DNA of 50,740 nt from contig JBAWAP010000265.1 of the NCBI GenBank assembly GCA_049589355.1, positions 1-50,740 on the forward strand. Direction: 5' to 3'. The stretch's first letter is position 1. Each line of letters opens with the position of its first letter. The position numbers and the translations under genes are program-made. This stretch comes from JBAWAP01 sp049589355. Its GTDB lineage: Bacteria > Chloroflexota > Anaerolineae > VGOG01. A model generated the notes under the pieces. The model did not search any database and was not told the origin of the DNA. It worked only from the letters and a program-made list of their open reading frames with translations. This document shows positions 30,321 through 40,614 of this stretch, in pieces.

Positions 30321-30929
30321 TTAAAACTCCCTTCCCGTGTAAAGCTCGTGTTTGTAGATGTAGTCCTCCACCGCTTCGGGCACCTGGTACTTGATGGGCA
30401 ACCCCTCGCGCACCCGCCTTTGAATGTCAGTGGACGAGATGTCCAACTGAGGCGAATTAATGAAATGGACCCGTGAGGTAATGCCAGGCAACAGACGCTC
30501 CAATACCTCCATGTCAACCCGATAGCCGGGCCGTTCCATAACCGCCAGGCGACACAGCCTGATCAAGCGCTCCGGCTTGTGCCAGGTGACCACGTCGGCC
30601 AGGGAATCCGATCCCATGATGAAATACAACTCGACATCAGGACCCCACTCGTCCCGCAGAAGCTCGATGGTATCAACGGTGTAGCAAGGACCGAAGCGAT
30701 CAATGTCCACTCGGGAAACGGTGAAGTAAGGGTTGCTAGCGACGGCCAGTTTCACCATGGCCAGCCGATGCTCTACCGCCGAGACGTGATTGGTTAGCTT
30801 GTGGGGCGGCAGCCCAGCGGGCACGAAGACAACCCGATCTAACCCCAACTGTGCCCTGACTTCCTCGGCCGCTACCAGGTGGCCAATGTGGATGGGATCA
30901 AAAGTGCCGCCAAGAACGCCTACACGCAT
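30321..30929 (-). CDS. nadD: Nicotinate-nucleotide adenylyltransferase
   Basis: The 202-residue enzyme adenylates nicotinate mononucleotide in NAD synthesis. It starts with GVLGGTFDPIHIGHLVAAE (the GTFDPxHxGH nucleotidyltransferase motif), has a FIMGSDSLADVVTWHKPE segment and the ISSTDIQRR signature near the end. It is the typical length. It follows obgE, as in many bacteria, with a heptamer-repeat spacer between them. Confidence 0.95.
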   Translation of the reverse strand: MRVGVLGGTFDPIHIGHLVAAEEVRAQLGLDRVVFVPAGLPPHKLTNHVSAVEHRLAMVKLAVASNPYFTVSRVDIDRFGPCYTVDTIELLRDEWGPDVELYFIMGSDSLADVVTWHKPERLIRLCRLAVMERPGYRVDMEVLERLLPGITSRVHFINSPQLDISSTDIQRRVREGLPIKYQVPEAVEDYIYKHELYTGREF

Positions 30930-30941
30930 ACTCGACCCCCA

Positions 30942-31039
30942 TGCTGGATGTTAGATGTTGGATGTTAGATGTTGGACACTGGTAACAGACAGGCCAACCA
31001 CCGCCTTCCAACTTCCAGCTTCCAACCTCCAACTTCCAA
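30942..31039. repeat. Inverted heptamer array between obgE and nadD
   Basis: GGATGTTAGATGTTGGATGT-type units on the left face CTTCCAACTTCCAGCTTCCA-type units on the right. The unit is an imperfect 7-mer (TTGGAAG / TTAGATG). No gene is present. Confidence 0.7.
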
Positions 31040-32299
31040 CTATTGCCATTCGAGTTCAGCTGCGCCGATACGCACTGTATCGCCAAGATGCACCCCTGCC
31101 TCTTTGAGAGCCGCCTTCAACCCCATGGCCTCTGCGATGCGTTGAAAGCGTTGCACCGCCTCGTCCAAGTCCCAATTGGTCATAGCTACGACTCGTTCTA
31201 TCTCGGCACCCCGCACCCGCCAGGCATCGTCCTCCCAGGTGATGGTGAAAGCCTTCTCCTCCTCAGCAGGCCGGAAGACCTTGACCTCGGCGGTTGCGGG
31301 CTCCTCTTTGGGCAAGCTCTCCAGCATCTCGGCCACGAAACGTAGCATTTCCGTGACTCCTTCGCCAGTAACAGCCGAGATGCTCACGGCCTTCTGCCCC
31401 TGGGCCTTCATCGCTATCTTGACTGAGGGCCAGAGCGCCTGGGCCTGGGGTAAGTCCATCTTGTTCAAGACCACCAATTGGGGCTTACGGGCCAGTTTGG
31501 AGTCAAAGAGGGCCAGCTCCTCATTGATGCTATCGTAATCGGCCAGGGGATCGGCCGAGGCCCCGTCCAGAAGGTGGATAATCACCCGAGTGCGCTCTAT
31601 GTGGCGCAGGAATTCGTGGCCCAAACCAGCACCGGCATGGGCTCCCTCGATCAGGCCGGGGAGATCGGCCATGACAAAACTCGTGTAGTCACCAACGGCC
31701 ACCACTCCTAAGTTGGGCTCTAGGGTGGTGAAGGGGTAATCGGCAATCTTGGGCCTGGCAGCGCTGACAACAGACAATAAGGTTGATTTGCCAGCGTTAG
31801 GTATGCCAACGATGCCTACATCAGCGATGAGTTTGAGTTCCAGGTAGAGCCTGCGCTCCTGGCCGGGCTCGCCCCGCTCGGCGATGCGAGGAGCCTGATT
31901 TGTAGGGGTAGCAAAGGCAGCGTTGCCTCGCCCACCCCGTCCCCCCTGGGCAACCAGCACCCTCTGCCCCTCCCCCATCAGGTCAGCAATGAAATCCCCG
32001 GTCTCAGCATCCCGGGCCACCGTGCCGGGCGGCACCTCAACAAAGAGATCATCGCCCTGCCGGCCCTTCTGCCCCTTGCCCCTGCCGTGGACGCCCCGCT
32101 GGGCTTTGAAGTGAACACGGCGCTTGAAAGCGATGAGGGTGTTCAGATGCGGGTTGGCCACCAGGTAAACGTCGCCGCCCTTGCCACCATCCCCGCCATT
32201 GGGCCCGCCTAAGGGCACGTATTTCTCGCGGCGGAAGCTCACACAGCCATCTCCGCCGTCGCCAGCCTTAACGTAAATCTTGGCTTCATCGAAGAACAC
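31040..32299 (-). CDS. obgE: GTPase Obg
   Basis: The 419-residue ribosome-assembly GTPase has the Gly-rich Obg fold at the start (KAGDGGDGCVSFRREKYVP, GGPNGGDGGKGGDV), the G domain with GNAGKSTL, DLPGLIEGAHAG and NKMD, and a C-terminal OCT domain of about 80 residues. It starts with GTG. It acts in 50S subunit maturation and stress control. nadD follows on the same strand. Confidence 0.96.
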   Translation of the reverse strand: MFFDEAKIYVKAGDGGDGCVSFRREKYVPLGGPNGGDGGKGGDVYLVANPHLNTLIAFKRRVHFKAQRGVHGRGKGQKGRQGDDLFVEVPPGTVARDAETGDFIADLMGEGQRVLVAQGGRGGRGNAAFATPTNQAPRIAERGEPGQERRLYLELKLIADVGIVGIPNAGKSTLLSVVSAARPKIADYPFTTLEPNLGVVAVGDYTSFVMADLPGLIEGAHAGAGLGHEFLRHIERTRVIIHLLDGASADPLADYDSINEELALFDSKLARKPQLVVLNKMDLPQAQALWPSVKIAMKAQGQKAVSISAVTGEGVTEMLRFVAEMLESLPKEEPATAEVKVFRPAEEEKAFTITWEDDAWRVRGAEIERVVAMTNWDLDEAVQRFQRIAEAMGLKAALKEAGVHLGDTVRIGAAELEWQ

Positions 32300-32319
32300 G
32301 ATAACCGCTTCCTAACAAT

Positions 32320-32353
32320 AGCCGCTATGAAGGCTCCAACCATCATAGCGGCT
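32320..32353. repeat. Hairpin in the obgE upstream region
   Basis: A perfect 11-bp stem, AGCCGCTATGA / TCATAGCGGCT, with a 12-base loop lies about 20-55 bases before the obgE start. It could sit in the leader of obgE mRNA or end the mreB transcript; neither strand has a T tract. Confidence 0.5.
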
Positions 32354-32387
32354 CGCAAATTGACAAAAAAGAGAATAGGTAGGGATC

Positions 32388-32482
32388 AGAAACCAGGTTT
32401 TTGTTTGATAGACACCTTCTCGCGTCCCAGGAGACGCCAAAGGCACAATCTGCTTGCTCAGACAGGGAAAACCCTGGTTTCT
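32388..32482. repeat. 95-bp element with inverted ends, copy 2
   Basis: AGAAACCAGGTTTTT (32388-32402) is identical to the left end of the element at 2652. The right end (32468-32482) matches its complement with one mismatch. The internal CTGCTTGCTCAGA is shared with copy 1. Here it lies between genes, 14 bases from the mreB stop. Confidence 0.8.
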
Positions 32483-32496
32483 CAACTAAGCAGAAG

Positions 32497-33501
32497 CTAG
32501 AGAGACGGCAGGCTCCTCTTCAGGATATGATAGTTCTCCAGAGCCCTGCCGGCGCCTATAGCAACACAGGCCATGGCATCCTCAGCTATGTAACAAGGAA
32601 CTCCCGTTTCCTTGGTCAGCAGCCGATCAATGTTACGCAAAAGTGCCCCCCCGCCTACCAGCACCATCCCCCGGTCTATGATGTCTGAAGCCAATTCAGG
32701 GGGTGTCTTCTCCAGCACGGCTCTGACCACCCCCACGATAGCAGCCAGGGGCTCGGCGATGGCCTCTGTTACTTCGCCCGAACTGATTTGGATGGTCTTG
32801 GGCAAGCCAGCTACCTGATCCCTCCCCTGTACCTCCATGGTCAGCTCCTCATCCAGCGGCATTGCGCTGCCGATCTGGAACTTTATTTCCTCCGCCGTCG
32901 GCTCCCCTATCAACAGGTTGTACTTCTTTCTGACATAGGCCACGATGGCCTCGTCCATTTCGGTCCCGCCAACGCGAACTGAACTGGAGACTACAATGCC
33001 GTTCATGGAGATAACAGCCGATTCAGATGTTCCGCCGCCGATATCAACCACCATATTGCCTGTTGGGGTGCCAATGGGTAGCCCGGCCCCGATAGCCGCC
33101 GCCAGGGGTTCGGGGATAAGATAGGCCTCCTTTCCCCCTGCCTGAACAGCGGCCTCGTGCACAGCACGGCTCTCCACACTAGTAACACCGACAGGTACAG
33201 TAACCATCACCACCGGCCGGAAGAGGCGAAAACGTCCGCAGACCTTGGTGATAAAATAGCGCAGCATGGCCTCGGTTACGACGTAGTCGGCAATGACCCC
33301 ATCGCGCATGGGTCGCATCACCTCAATGGTCTCAGGGGTACGCCCCAGCATGCTGCGAGCCTCCTCACCAACAGCTATGATCTTGTTCTCGTTGGCCGAG
33401 ATGGCGACCATCGAGGGCTCGCGCAAGACGATGCCCTTCCCTTTAACGTAGACCATTACGTTAACCGTGCCCAGGTCCACGCCTATCTGTTTCTCAAACA
33501 T
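32497..33501 (-). CDS. mreB: MreB-like rod-shape actin
   Basis: This 334-residue actin-fold ATPase has the phosphate-1 motif IGVDLGTVNVMVYV, the DIGGGTSE phosphate-2 motif and LVGGGALLRNID adenosine motif of MreB. MreB forms filaments at the inner membrane that guide cell-wall growth. mreC and mreD are not next to it; instead it comes 20 bases after atpC and may be read with the ATP synthase genes. MreB and Mbl paralogues cannot be told apart by eye. Confidence 0.9.
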   Translation of the reverse strand: MFEKQIGVDLGTVNVMVYVKGKGIVLREPSMVAISANENKIIAVGEEARSMLGRTPETIEVMRPMRDGVIADYVVTEAMLRYFITKVCGRFRLFRPVVMVTVPVGVTSVESRAVHEAAVQAGGKEAYLIPEPLAAAIGAGLPIGTPTGNMVVDIGGGTSESAVISMNGIVVSSSVRVGGTEMDEAIVAYVRKKYNLLIGEPTAEEIKFQIGSAMPLDEELTMEVQGRDQVAGLPKTIQISSGEVTEAIAEPLAAIVGVVRAVLEKTPPELASDIIDRGMVLVGGGALLRNIDRLLTKETGVPCYIAEDAMACVAIGAGRALENYHILKRSLPSL

Positions 33502-33521
33502 TGATCACGCTCTCCCTTTTA

Positions 33522-33956
33522 TTATTCTCCTGGACTCTTTACCGTAGGGAACGGTTTCTTTCGCCGCTTAGCGACTCTCAAGCGGATCCGAGAGCGACGG
33601 AGGGCTCTCTCGATGGCGGTCACGTCCACTCCCGAGGGTCTCTCCTTTAAGAATCCTTCGGCCCGTTGACGCGCTGCCTCAGCCCGTTCCAGATCAATCT
33701 CCTCGGCGCGTTCTGCGGTATCGGCCAAGACAATCACCTGGTCGGGGCGCACCTCCATGAACCCACCGCTGATAGCAAAGCTCTCCTCTTCGTCTCCCTT
33801 CTTGGCGCGCAACTCACCCGCCTCAAGGGCCGTCAACAGCGGGGAGTGCTTGGGGAGGATACCCAGCGTGCCCATGACTCCAGGAGCGCTTACGAACTCT
33901 ACATCGCCGGAGTAAACCTGACGTTCAGCAGTAACGATCTCTAGCTTGATCGGCAT
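33522..33956 (-). CDS. atpC: F1 ATP synthase epsilon subunit
   Basis: The 144-residue protein has the beta-sandwich of epsilon subunits (KLEIVTAERQVYSGDVEFVS, PGVMGTLGILPKHSPLLTAL, FAISGGFMEVRPDQVIVLAD) and a basic helical C-terminus. It regulates and couples the F1 motor. It lies last of the four F1 genes. Confidence 0.93.
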   Translation of the reverse strand: MPIKLEIVTAERQVYSGDVEFVSAPGVMGTLGILPKHSPLLTALEAGELRAKKGDEEESFAISGGFMEVRPDQVIVLADTAERAEEIDLERAEAARQRAEGFLKERPSGVDVTAIERALRRSRIRLRVAKRRKKPFPTVKSPGE

Positions 33957-33967
33957 AGTGTTCCCTC

Positions 33968-34036
33968 TATGTTGGAAGCTGGATGTTGGATTGTCAGACC
34001 TTCCAACCTCTAATCTCTAACCTCCAACTTCCAAAG
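33968..34036. repeat. Inverted heptamer array between atpD and atpC
   Basis: TTGGAAGCTGGATGTTGGAT on the left faces CTTCCAACCTCTAATCTCTA and CTCCAACTTCCAA on the right. The same heptamers appear at 30942-31039 and 35452-35518. Confidence 0.7.
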
Positions 34037-34038
34037 AA

Positions 34039-35433
34039 TCACAGTATCTCGGCCTTCCTCATGGCACCTTCAATGGTTCCCACCATGTAGAAGGCCTGCT
34101 CAGGCAAATCATCGTGCTGACCAGCCAGGATCTCCCTAAAGCCGCGCACGGTCTCCTCGATGGGCACGTACACGCCGGGCCGCCCGGTATAGGCCTCGGC
34201 CACGAACATGGGCTGCGACAGGAACTTTTGGATCTTGCGGGCCCGGGCTACCGTCAGCTTGTCCTCATCGCTAAGCTCCTCAACCCCTAAAATAGCTATC
34301 ACGTCCGAAAGGTCCTTATACCGCTGTAGAACGCGCTGCACCTCGCGGGCCGTGTTATAGTGCTCCTCACCGACAATGAGAGGGTCGAGGATGCGGGAGG
34401 TGGAAGTCAACGGGTCAACGGCGGGATAGAGGCCCATCTCGGCTATGGAACGCTCCAGGGTGATGGTGGCATCCAGGTGGGCAAACACAGCCACAGGGCC
34501 TGGGTCGGAGTAGTCGTCGGCCGGCACATAGATGGCCTGCATGGATGTGATAGAGCCTCGCTTGGTGGAGGTGATGCGCTCCTGCAACTCGCCCATCTCC
34601 GAGCTCAAGGTGGGCTGGTATCCCACTGCGCTGGGCATGCGGCCCAACAAGGCCGAGACCTCCATACCGGCCATGGCAAAGCGATAGATGTTGTCAATGA
34701 AAAGGAGCACGTCCATGCCCTGATCACGGAAATACTCGGCCATGGTTACCCCTGCCAGACCAACCCGCAGCCTGGCGCCAGGCGGCTCATTCATCTGGCC
34801 GAAGACCATCACCGTATTACCGAGAACTCCAGCCTTCTTGGAGGTGTTCCACATGTCGTTGCCTTCGCGGGATCGCTCACCCACGCCCGCGAACACCGAG
34901 AAGCCACCACGCTCGATGGCCATGGTGCGGATCAACTCGTAGATAACGATCGTCTTGCCCACGCCCGCCCCACCAAATACCCCGGTCTTGCCTCCCTTGG
35001 TGAAGGGAGCTACCAGGTCAATCACCTTGAGGCCAGTCTCAAAGAACTCCGGTGTAGTCTCCTGATCCTCGAAGGTCGGGGCCTGGCGATGTATGGGATA
35101 GCGCACCTCGGCCTCAACCGGCCCCAGGTTATCAATGGGCTCGCCCAAGACGTTGAAGAGGCGGCCCAGCGTAGCCGGCCCCACGGGCACGGTGATAGAA
35201 CCGCCGGTGTCAACGGCCCTCATGCCCCGTCGTAAGCCGTCAGTGGAATCCATGGCCACACAGCGCACCCGATCACCGCCCATGTGGTGCTGAACCTCGA
35301 CGATGAGGCTCTTCTCCCCCTTGCGGGGTATCTCCACTGCGTGGTAGATCTCCGGAAGCTCATCGGGTGGGAACTCCACGTCTACTACAGGCCCCATCAC
35401 CTGCACGATTTTGCCGATGGTTCCTTTAGCCAT
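34039..35433 (-). CDS. atpD: F1 ATP synthase beta subunit
   Basis: The 464-residue catalytic subunit has the P-loop GGAGVGKT, the DELSEED-type loop (here EELSDED), the GERSREGNDM stretch and LLFIDNIYRFAMAG. One oddity: most beta subunits read IDNIFRF, while this has Tyr. The start is the ATG of MAKGTIGK; an in-frame GTG lies one codon before. It carries out ATP synthesis on the cytoplasmic side of the membrane. Confidence 0.96.
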   Translation of the reverse strand: MAKGTIGKIVQVMGPVVDVEFPPDELPEIYHAVEIPRKGEKSLIVEVQHHMGGDRVRCVAMDSTDGLRRGMRAVDTGGSITVPVGPATLGRLFNVLGEPIDNLGPVEAEVRYPIHRQAPTFEDQETTPEFFETGLKVIDLVAPFTKGGKTGVFGGAGVGKTIVIYELIRTMAIERGGFSVFAGVGERSREGNDMWNTSKKAGVLGNTVMVFGQMNEPPGARLRVGLAGVTMAEYFRDQGMDVLLFIDNIYRFAMAGMEVSALLGRMPSAVGYQPTLSSEMGELQERITSTKRGSITSMQAIYVPADDYSDPGPVAVFAHLDATITLERSIAEMGLYPAVDPLTSTSRILDPLIVGEEHYNTAREVQRVLQRYKDLSDVIAILGVEELSDEDKLTVARARKIQKFLSQPMFVAEAYTGRPGVYVPIEETVRGFREILAGQHDDLPEQAFYMVGTIEGAMRKAEIL

Positions 35434-35451
35434 CACATCCTCCTGTTTATC

Positions 35452-35518
35452 TTGGAGGTTGGAGGTTGGAAATTAGAGGTTGGAAGGTTTGACAATCCAA
35501 CTTCTAACTTCCAATTAT
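35452..35518. repeat. Inverted heptamer array between atpG and atpD
   Basis: TTGGAGGTTGGAGGTTGGAA on the left faces CCAACTTCTAACTTCCAATT on the right. It fills the spacer and touches the end of atpG. Confidence 0.7.
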
Positions 35519-36432
35519 CCAGCCCGCGCCTTGGCCAGGGCCTCGGCGCCGCCAGCGATGTCCATGATCTCCAGGGTAATTGCCCGCTGCCGGGCCTTGT
35601 TGAACTCCAGCGTCAAATCATCCACCAGCGCACTGGCGTTATCAGAGGCATTGCGCATGGCCACCATGCGGGCGCTGTGCTCGCTGGCGATGGACTCCAG
35701 AACCGCCTGGTAGATCTGCAGTTCGGTGAATCGCGGCAACACCTGGTCCAGGATGGAACGAGGATCGGGTTCGTAGATGTACTCAGTCGCTGGCGGGGGG
35801 CGAACACCTTCGACATACTCGGCCATAGCCTGGGTCTCGATTTCAGTCGGCATGATGGGCAGAAGGCGCTTAACAGTCGGCCGCTGGATGAGCACATTGA
35901 TAAAATCGCTATAGGCCAGGCACACCTGGTCGAAACGGCCCTCGAGAAAGCCATCTATAGCAACCCTGGCGATAGGGGTTACGTCTACCAGCCTGGGCTG
36001 ATCGGGAATTCCGGTGAACTCAGCTACGATGTCCTCGCCGCGGCGCAGCATGTAATCCCGCCCCTTGCGCCCCACTGTGATCAACTTGACCGATGACTTG
36101 TTTTTTTTGCTTTCCTTTATGAAGTCAATGGCTCGCAAGATAATATTGTGATTGAAGGCCCCACACAGTCCTCTGTCGCCCGTCAGCACCACCAGGACGA
36201 CGGTGTGCAGGGGACGTACCTGGAGCAGAGGGTGGAGTTCCTCCCCTACTTCCCTCTGGGCAGCTAAGTGGGTGAGCACCTCCCAGGCCTTCTCGGCATA
36301 GGCACGGGTGGCCTTTACCTGGGCTTGGGCTCGCTGCATTCTGGAAGCCGCGACCGCCTGCATCGCGCGAGTGACCTGCCCGATGTTCCTGACGCTTTTG
36401 ATGCGCCTGCGAATCTCAAGAAGTGTGGCCAA
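35515..36432 (-). CDS. atpG: F1 ATP synthase gamma subunit
   Basis: The 305-residue protein has the typical N-terminal helix (EIRRRIKSVRNIGQVTRAMQ), the central GDRGLCGAFN motif, and the C-terminal helix (MVAMRNASDNASALVDDLTLEFNKARQ, part). Together the two helices form the rotor shaft. About 20 residues longer than many gamma subunits. Confidence 0.95.
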   Translation of the reverse strand: MATLLEIRRRIKSVRNIGQVTRAMQAVAASRMQRAQAQVKATRAYAEKAWEVLTHLAAQREVGEELHPLLQVRPLHTVVLVVLTGDRGLCGAFNHNIILRAIDFIKESKKNKSSVKLITVGRKGRDYMLRRGEDIVAEFTGIPDQPRLVDVTPIARVAIDGFLEGRFDQVCLAYSDFINVLIQRPTVKRLLPIMPTEIETQAMAEYVEGVRPPPATEYIYEPDPRSILDQVLPRFTELQIYQAVLESIASEHSARMVAMRNASDNASALVDDLTLEFNKARQRAITLEIMDIAGGAEALAKARAG

Positions 36433-36448
36433 CTGGGACCCTCTCCCT

Positions 36449-36510
36449 TTGGTCCTTGGTCAGGTGGTCAGGTGGTCCTTGGTCAGGTGTATCTTTCGAC
36501 CATCCGACCA
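36449..36510. repeat. GGTCAGG-type heptamer array between atpA and atpG
   Basis: TTGGTCAGGTGGTCAGGTGG and related units are followed by a short complementary arm (CGACCATCCGACCATT). A different heptamer from the atpG-atpD spacer but the same layout. Confidence 0.55.
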
Positions 36511-38049
<1,539 letters not shown>

Positions 38050-38099
38050 CAGCACCTCCTCTTGCCGCTTCATCTTGGGTCAAACTTACCTCGCCAAAT

Positions 38100-38128
38100 A
38101 GTATACACGGGTTATGGCCAAAATGCAA
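38100..38128 (-). promoter_or_regulatory. Promoter of the F1 operon
   Basis: TTGCAT (38123-38128), 17 bases, TATACT (38100-38105) on the minus strand, about 50 bases before atpA. It lies between atpA and a 99-bp repeat element. Confidence 0.65.
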
Positions 38129-38144
38129 GTCTTGAAACTCGGTT

Positions 38145-38243
38145 AGACCTCCGAGGTTTTGGACACCACTTTGGCCTGGTAATTTGGTGACTGATGCTGG
38201 GCGTCCCTTGGAAGAATCCTCGGTTGGCAAACCTCGGAGGTCT
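38145..38243. repeat. 99-bp element with 15-bp perfect inverted ends
   Basis: AGACCTCCGAGGTTT (38145-38159) and its exact complement (38229-38243) bound the element. Each end contains the odd palindrome ACCTC-C-GAGGT, the same design as the AAACC-A-GGTTT ends of the elements at 2652 and 32388. Confidence 0.8.
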
Positions 38244-38254
38244 TCGGCCTGTTG

Positions 38255-39325
38255 TTAAATCGTCAACTCCCGCACCGTGGCCTGATCCAGCTTCTTGATC
38301 AGGGCTACAACCAGTTTCAGAGCATTGTCGTAGTCATCTCTGTGCATGATGCCAACGTGGCTGTGGATGTGACGGGTGGGCACACCGATAACCACTGCGG
38401 GTACCCCTTCGGCGTGAATGTGGATCATCCCGCCGTCGGTGGCCCCACCCTCCATGACCGAGAACTGCAGAGGAATCTCCAACGCTCGGGCTGTCTCGAT
38501 CACCAGGTCTCGCAACTTGAGATTCGGGATCATGCGAGCGTCGTACACAAGCAGGGAAGGACCCTTGCCCAGTTTGATGCCCGATTCCTCAGGCTCGATT
38601 CCCGGCACGTCGCCAGCGATGTCCACCTCCAGGATAATGGCCACGTCGGGCGAAACGACGTGGGCACTGGTCTTGGCTCCCCTGAGTCCCACCTCCTCCT
38701 GAACGGTGCCCACCCCGTAGACGGTGTTAGGATGGGGCTCCTCGGCCAGGTGTTGGATGGCCTCGATAAAGACGGCGCAGCCAACCCGATCGTCCCAGGC
38801 TTTGCTCATGTAGGTCTTGGGGTTAGCCAAGACAGCGAAATCGCTGATGGGGATGATGGGGTCGCCCGGGCGAACCCCTCGTTCCTTCACCTCCTCCTCA
38901 CTGCTGGCCCCGATGTCTATGTACATGTCCTTCTTCTCGACCATCTTCTTCCGCTCCTCGGGGGCCAGGATATGGGGTGGTTTGGCTCCGGTGATGCCCA
39001 AGACGTCGCCCTGAGCGGTTTTGATGACCACGCGCTGGGCCAGCATCACCTGATCCCACCAGCCGCCCAGGGGAACGAACTTGATGAAGCCCTCCTCGGT
39101 AATCAGCTTTACCATAAAGCCGATCTCGTCCATGTGTCCGGCCAGCATCACCTTAGGCAAGTCAGCCAGACCCACTTTTTTGCAGATGATGCTGCCCATC
39201 TTATCCTGCTCGATAGTCGCGATCCCCTCCAGGTGGCGGCGGATCACTGCCCGTACCTCGCCCTCGTAGCCGGGCACCCCTGGTGCTTCGGTGATCTCCT
39301 TAAGCAGAGCCTCTGTTTGATCCAA
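38255..39325 (-). CDS. M42 family metallo-aminopeptidase / endoglucanase-like
   Basis: The 356-residue enzyme has the two-metal site of the M42 (glutamyl aminopeptidase, FrvX/CelM) family: AGHMDEIGFMV, AWDDRVGCAV, TVQEEVGLRGA with the catalytic Glu pair, ILEVDIAGDVP and a late RHIHSHVG. These form large tetrahedral complexes that trim peptides from the N-terminus in the cytoplasm. It has its own promoter at 39369-39397 and is separated from atpA by a repeat element. Confidence 0.92.
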   Translation of the reverse strand: MDQTEALLKEITEAPGVPGYEGEVRAVIRRHLEGIATIEQDKMGSIICKKVGLADLPKVMLAGHMDEIGFMVKLITEEGFIKFVPLGGWWDQVMLAQRVVIKTAQGDVLGITGAKPPHILAPEERKKMVEKKDMYIDIGASSEEEVKERGVRPGDPIIPISDFAVLANPKTYMSKAWDDRVGCAVFIEAIQHLAEEPHPNTVYGVGTVQEEVGLRGAKTSAHVVSPDVAIILEVDIAGDVPGIEPEESGIKLGKGPSLLVYDARMIPNLKLRDLVIETARALEIPLQFSVMEGGATDGGMIHIHAEGVPAVVIGVPTRHIHSHVGIMHRDDYDNALKLVVALIKKLDQATVRELTI

Positions 39326-39368
39326 CTTCTGTCTCCTTCCTGTTTAGTTTTGACACAAACTGGGGGAT

Positions 39369-39397
39369 ATGATACATCAATTTGGATTTTTTGTCCA
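39369..39397 (-). promoter_or_regulatory. Promoter of the M42 peptidase gene
   Basis: TGGACA (39392-39397), 17 bases, TATCAT (39369-39374) on the minus strand, 44 bases before the start codon. Confidence 0.55.
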
Positions 39398-39418
39398 GCC
39401 CGTATTCAACAAAGGTGA

Positions 39419-39450
39419 GGGGACAGAGAGAAACTCCCCTCTCTGTCCCC
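39419..39450 (-). terminator. Strong stem-loop after the SIS gene
   Basis: A perfect 12-bp stem, GGGGACAGAGAG / CTCTCTGTCCCC, with an 8-base loop lies 20 bases past the SIS-gene stop. It lacks a T tract, so termination is likely but not certain. Confidence 0.5.
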
Positions 39451-39470
39451 CAGTGAAATGGCACCTTCAG

Positions 39471-40508
39471 CTACCGGGTGAGCGTGACCTTCTGAATTCC
39501 CTGAGGCTGATCTGGATCGTGCCCCTTAGTCAGCGTCAGATGCAGAGCGAAAAGCTGGCCGGGAACGATAGCCACAATGGGCGATAGCCACTCTGGCACG
39601 CCCTCTGGCAGTGGCATCGGCGTGACGGCCTCGGCCAAGAGGTCTTGCCGATCGGAGATGATGAGGAGTTCAGCACCGCGCGATTTTAGCTCCAGAGTGA
39701 AATCGCGCATGGTGTCGAACATCTTGCCGCTGGGGGCGACGACCAGCGCCGGAAAGCCGCTGCCAACCACGGCAATGGGGCCGTGCATGAAATCCGCCGA
39801 GGAGTAGGACTCGGCGATGAGGTAGTTGAGCTCTTTGAGCTTGAGGGCGATCTCGAAGGCGGTGGCGTAATTGTAGCCTCGGCCTATAACGACGCACGTC
39901 TCCATGTAGCAATAGCGTTCCACTGCGTCCGCGATCAGTGCCTCTCGGTCCAATACGTACTCCACAGCCAGGGGTGCTCGTCGCAATGCCGCCAGGCGGT
40001 CGGGATCGTCCCCCAGAGTGCAAGAAAGCAATGCCAACGCGGTCAATTGCGCTGTGTAGGTCTTGGTGGCAGCCACCGCTTTCTCCTCGCCAGCGTGTAG
40101 GGGCATCACGAAATCAGCTTGTGCAGCCAGGGGGGAGTCGAGGACGTTGGTGATGGCCAGCGTCGGTGCGCCCTGCCGTTGCCCTTCCTCCAGTACCGCC
40201 ACGATGTCAGGCGATTGGCCGGACTGAGAGATGCCGATGACCAGGCCGTCTTCCAGCCGGGGCGGCTGGCCGTAGACGCTGAACAGTGACGGCGTGGCCA
40301 GCCCCACCGGCAGGCGGTTGTGCGCGCCAAAGAGATACTGCCCGTAGCGGGCCGCGTTGTCCGACGTGCCCCGCGCGGCCATAATGACGTACTTGACGCC
40401 CCGCGCTCGCAGATCAGCGGCGATGCGCTGGGCGTTTTCGATCTCCCGATCCAGTAGCGTCGTGAGCACCTGCGGTTGCTGGCGAATTTCATCTTGCAAG
40501 AAAGACAC
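39471..40508 (-). CDS. SIS-domain sugar isomerase/deaminase (GlmS C-terminal-like)
   Basis: The 345-residue protein has two SIS domains as in the isomerase half of GlmS and in AgaS/FrlB-type deaminases: AARGTSDNAARYGQYLF, GISQSGQSPDIV, KTYTAQLTALALL, then GRGYNYATAFEIALKLKE and SYSSADFMHGP. The glutamine amidotransferase half of GlmS is absent, so it should act on amino-sugar phosphates without glutamine. I chose the GTG just after GGAGGAGG; the frame can start six codons earlier. Confidence 0.85.
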   Translation of the reverse strand: MSFLQDEIRQQPQVLTTLLDREIENAQRIAADLRARGVKYVIMAARGTSDNAARYGQYLFGAHNRLPVGLATPSLFSVYGQPPRLEDGLVIGISQSGQSPDIVAVLEEGQRQGAPTLAITNVLDSPLAAQADFVMPLHAGEEKAVAATKTYTAQLTALALLSCTLGDDPDRLAALRRAPLAVEYVLDREALIADAVERYCYMETCVVIGRGYNYATAFEIALKLKELNYLIAESYSSADFMHGPIAVVGSGFPALVVAPSGKMFDTMRDFTLELKSRGAELLIISDRQDLLAEAVTPMPLPEGVPEWLSPIVAIVPGQLFALHLTLTKGHDPDQPQGIQKVTLTR

Positions 40509-40614
40509 AAGACCTCCTCCAGTCACCAGTCAATTGCCGAATCTGTTCCAATGGAAAGCGATACCCATCAGCATACCAGCATGGCCGTTTCTTTGCATTC
40601 CGTCGGCATAGCTC

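Noticed and set aside
34360..35235. Plus-strand 291-codon frame over atpD
   Set aside because: The atpD protein is fully conserved on the minus strand; the frame is a mirror of its codons.
38252..39418. Plus-strand 388-codon frame over the M42 peptidase gene
   Set aside because: The peptidase metal-site motifs are on the minus strand; this frame has no recognisable content.
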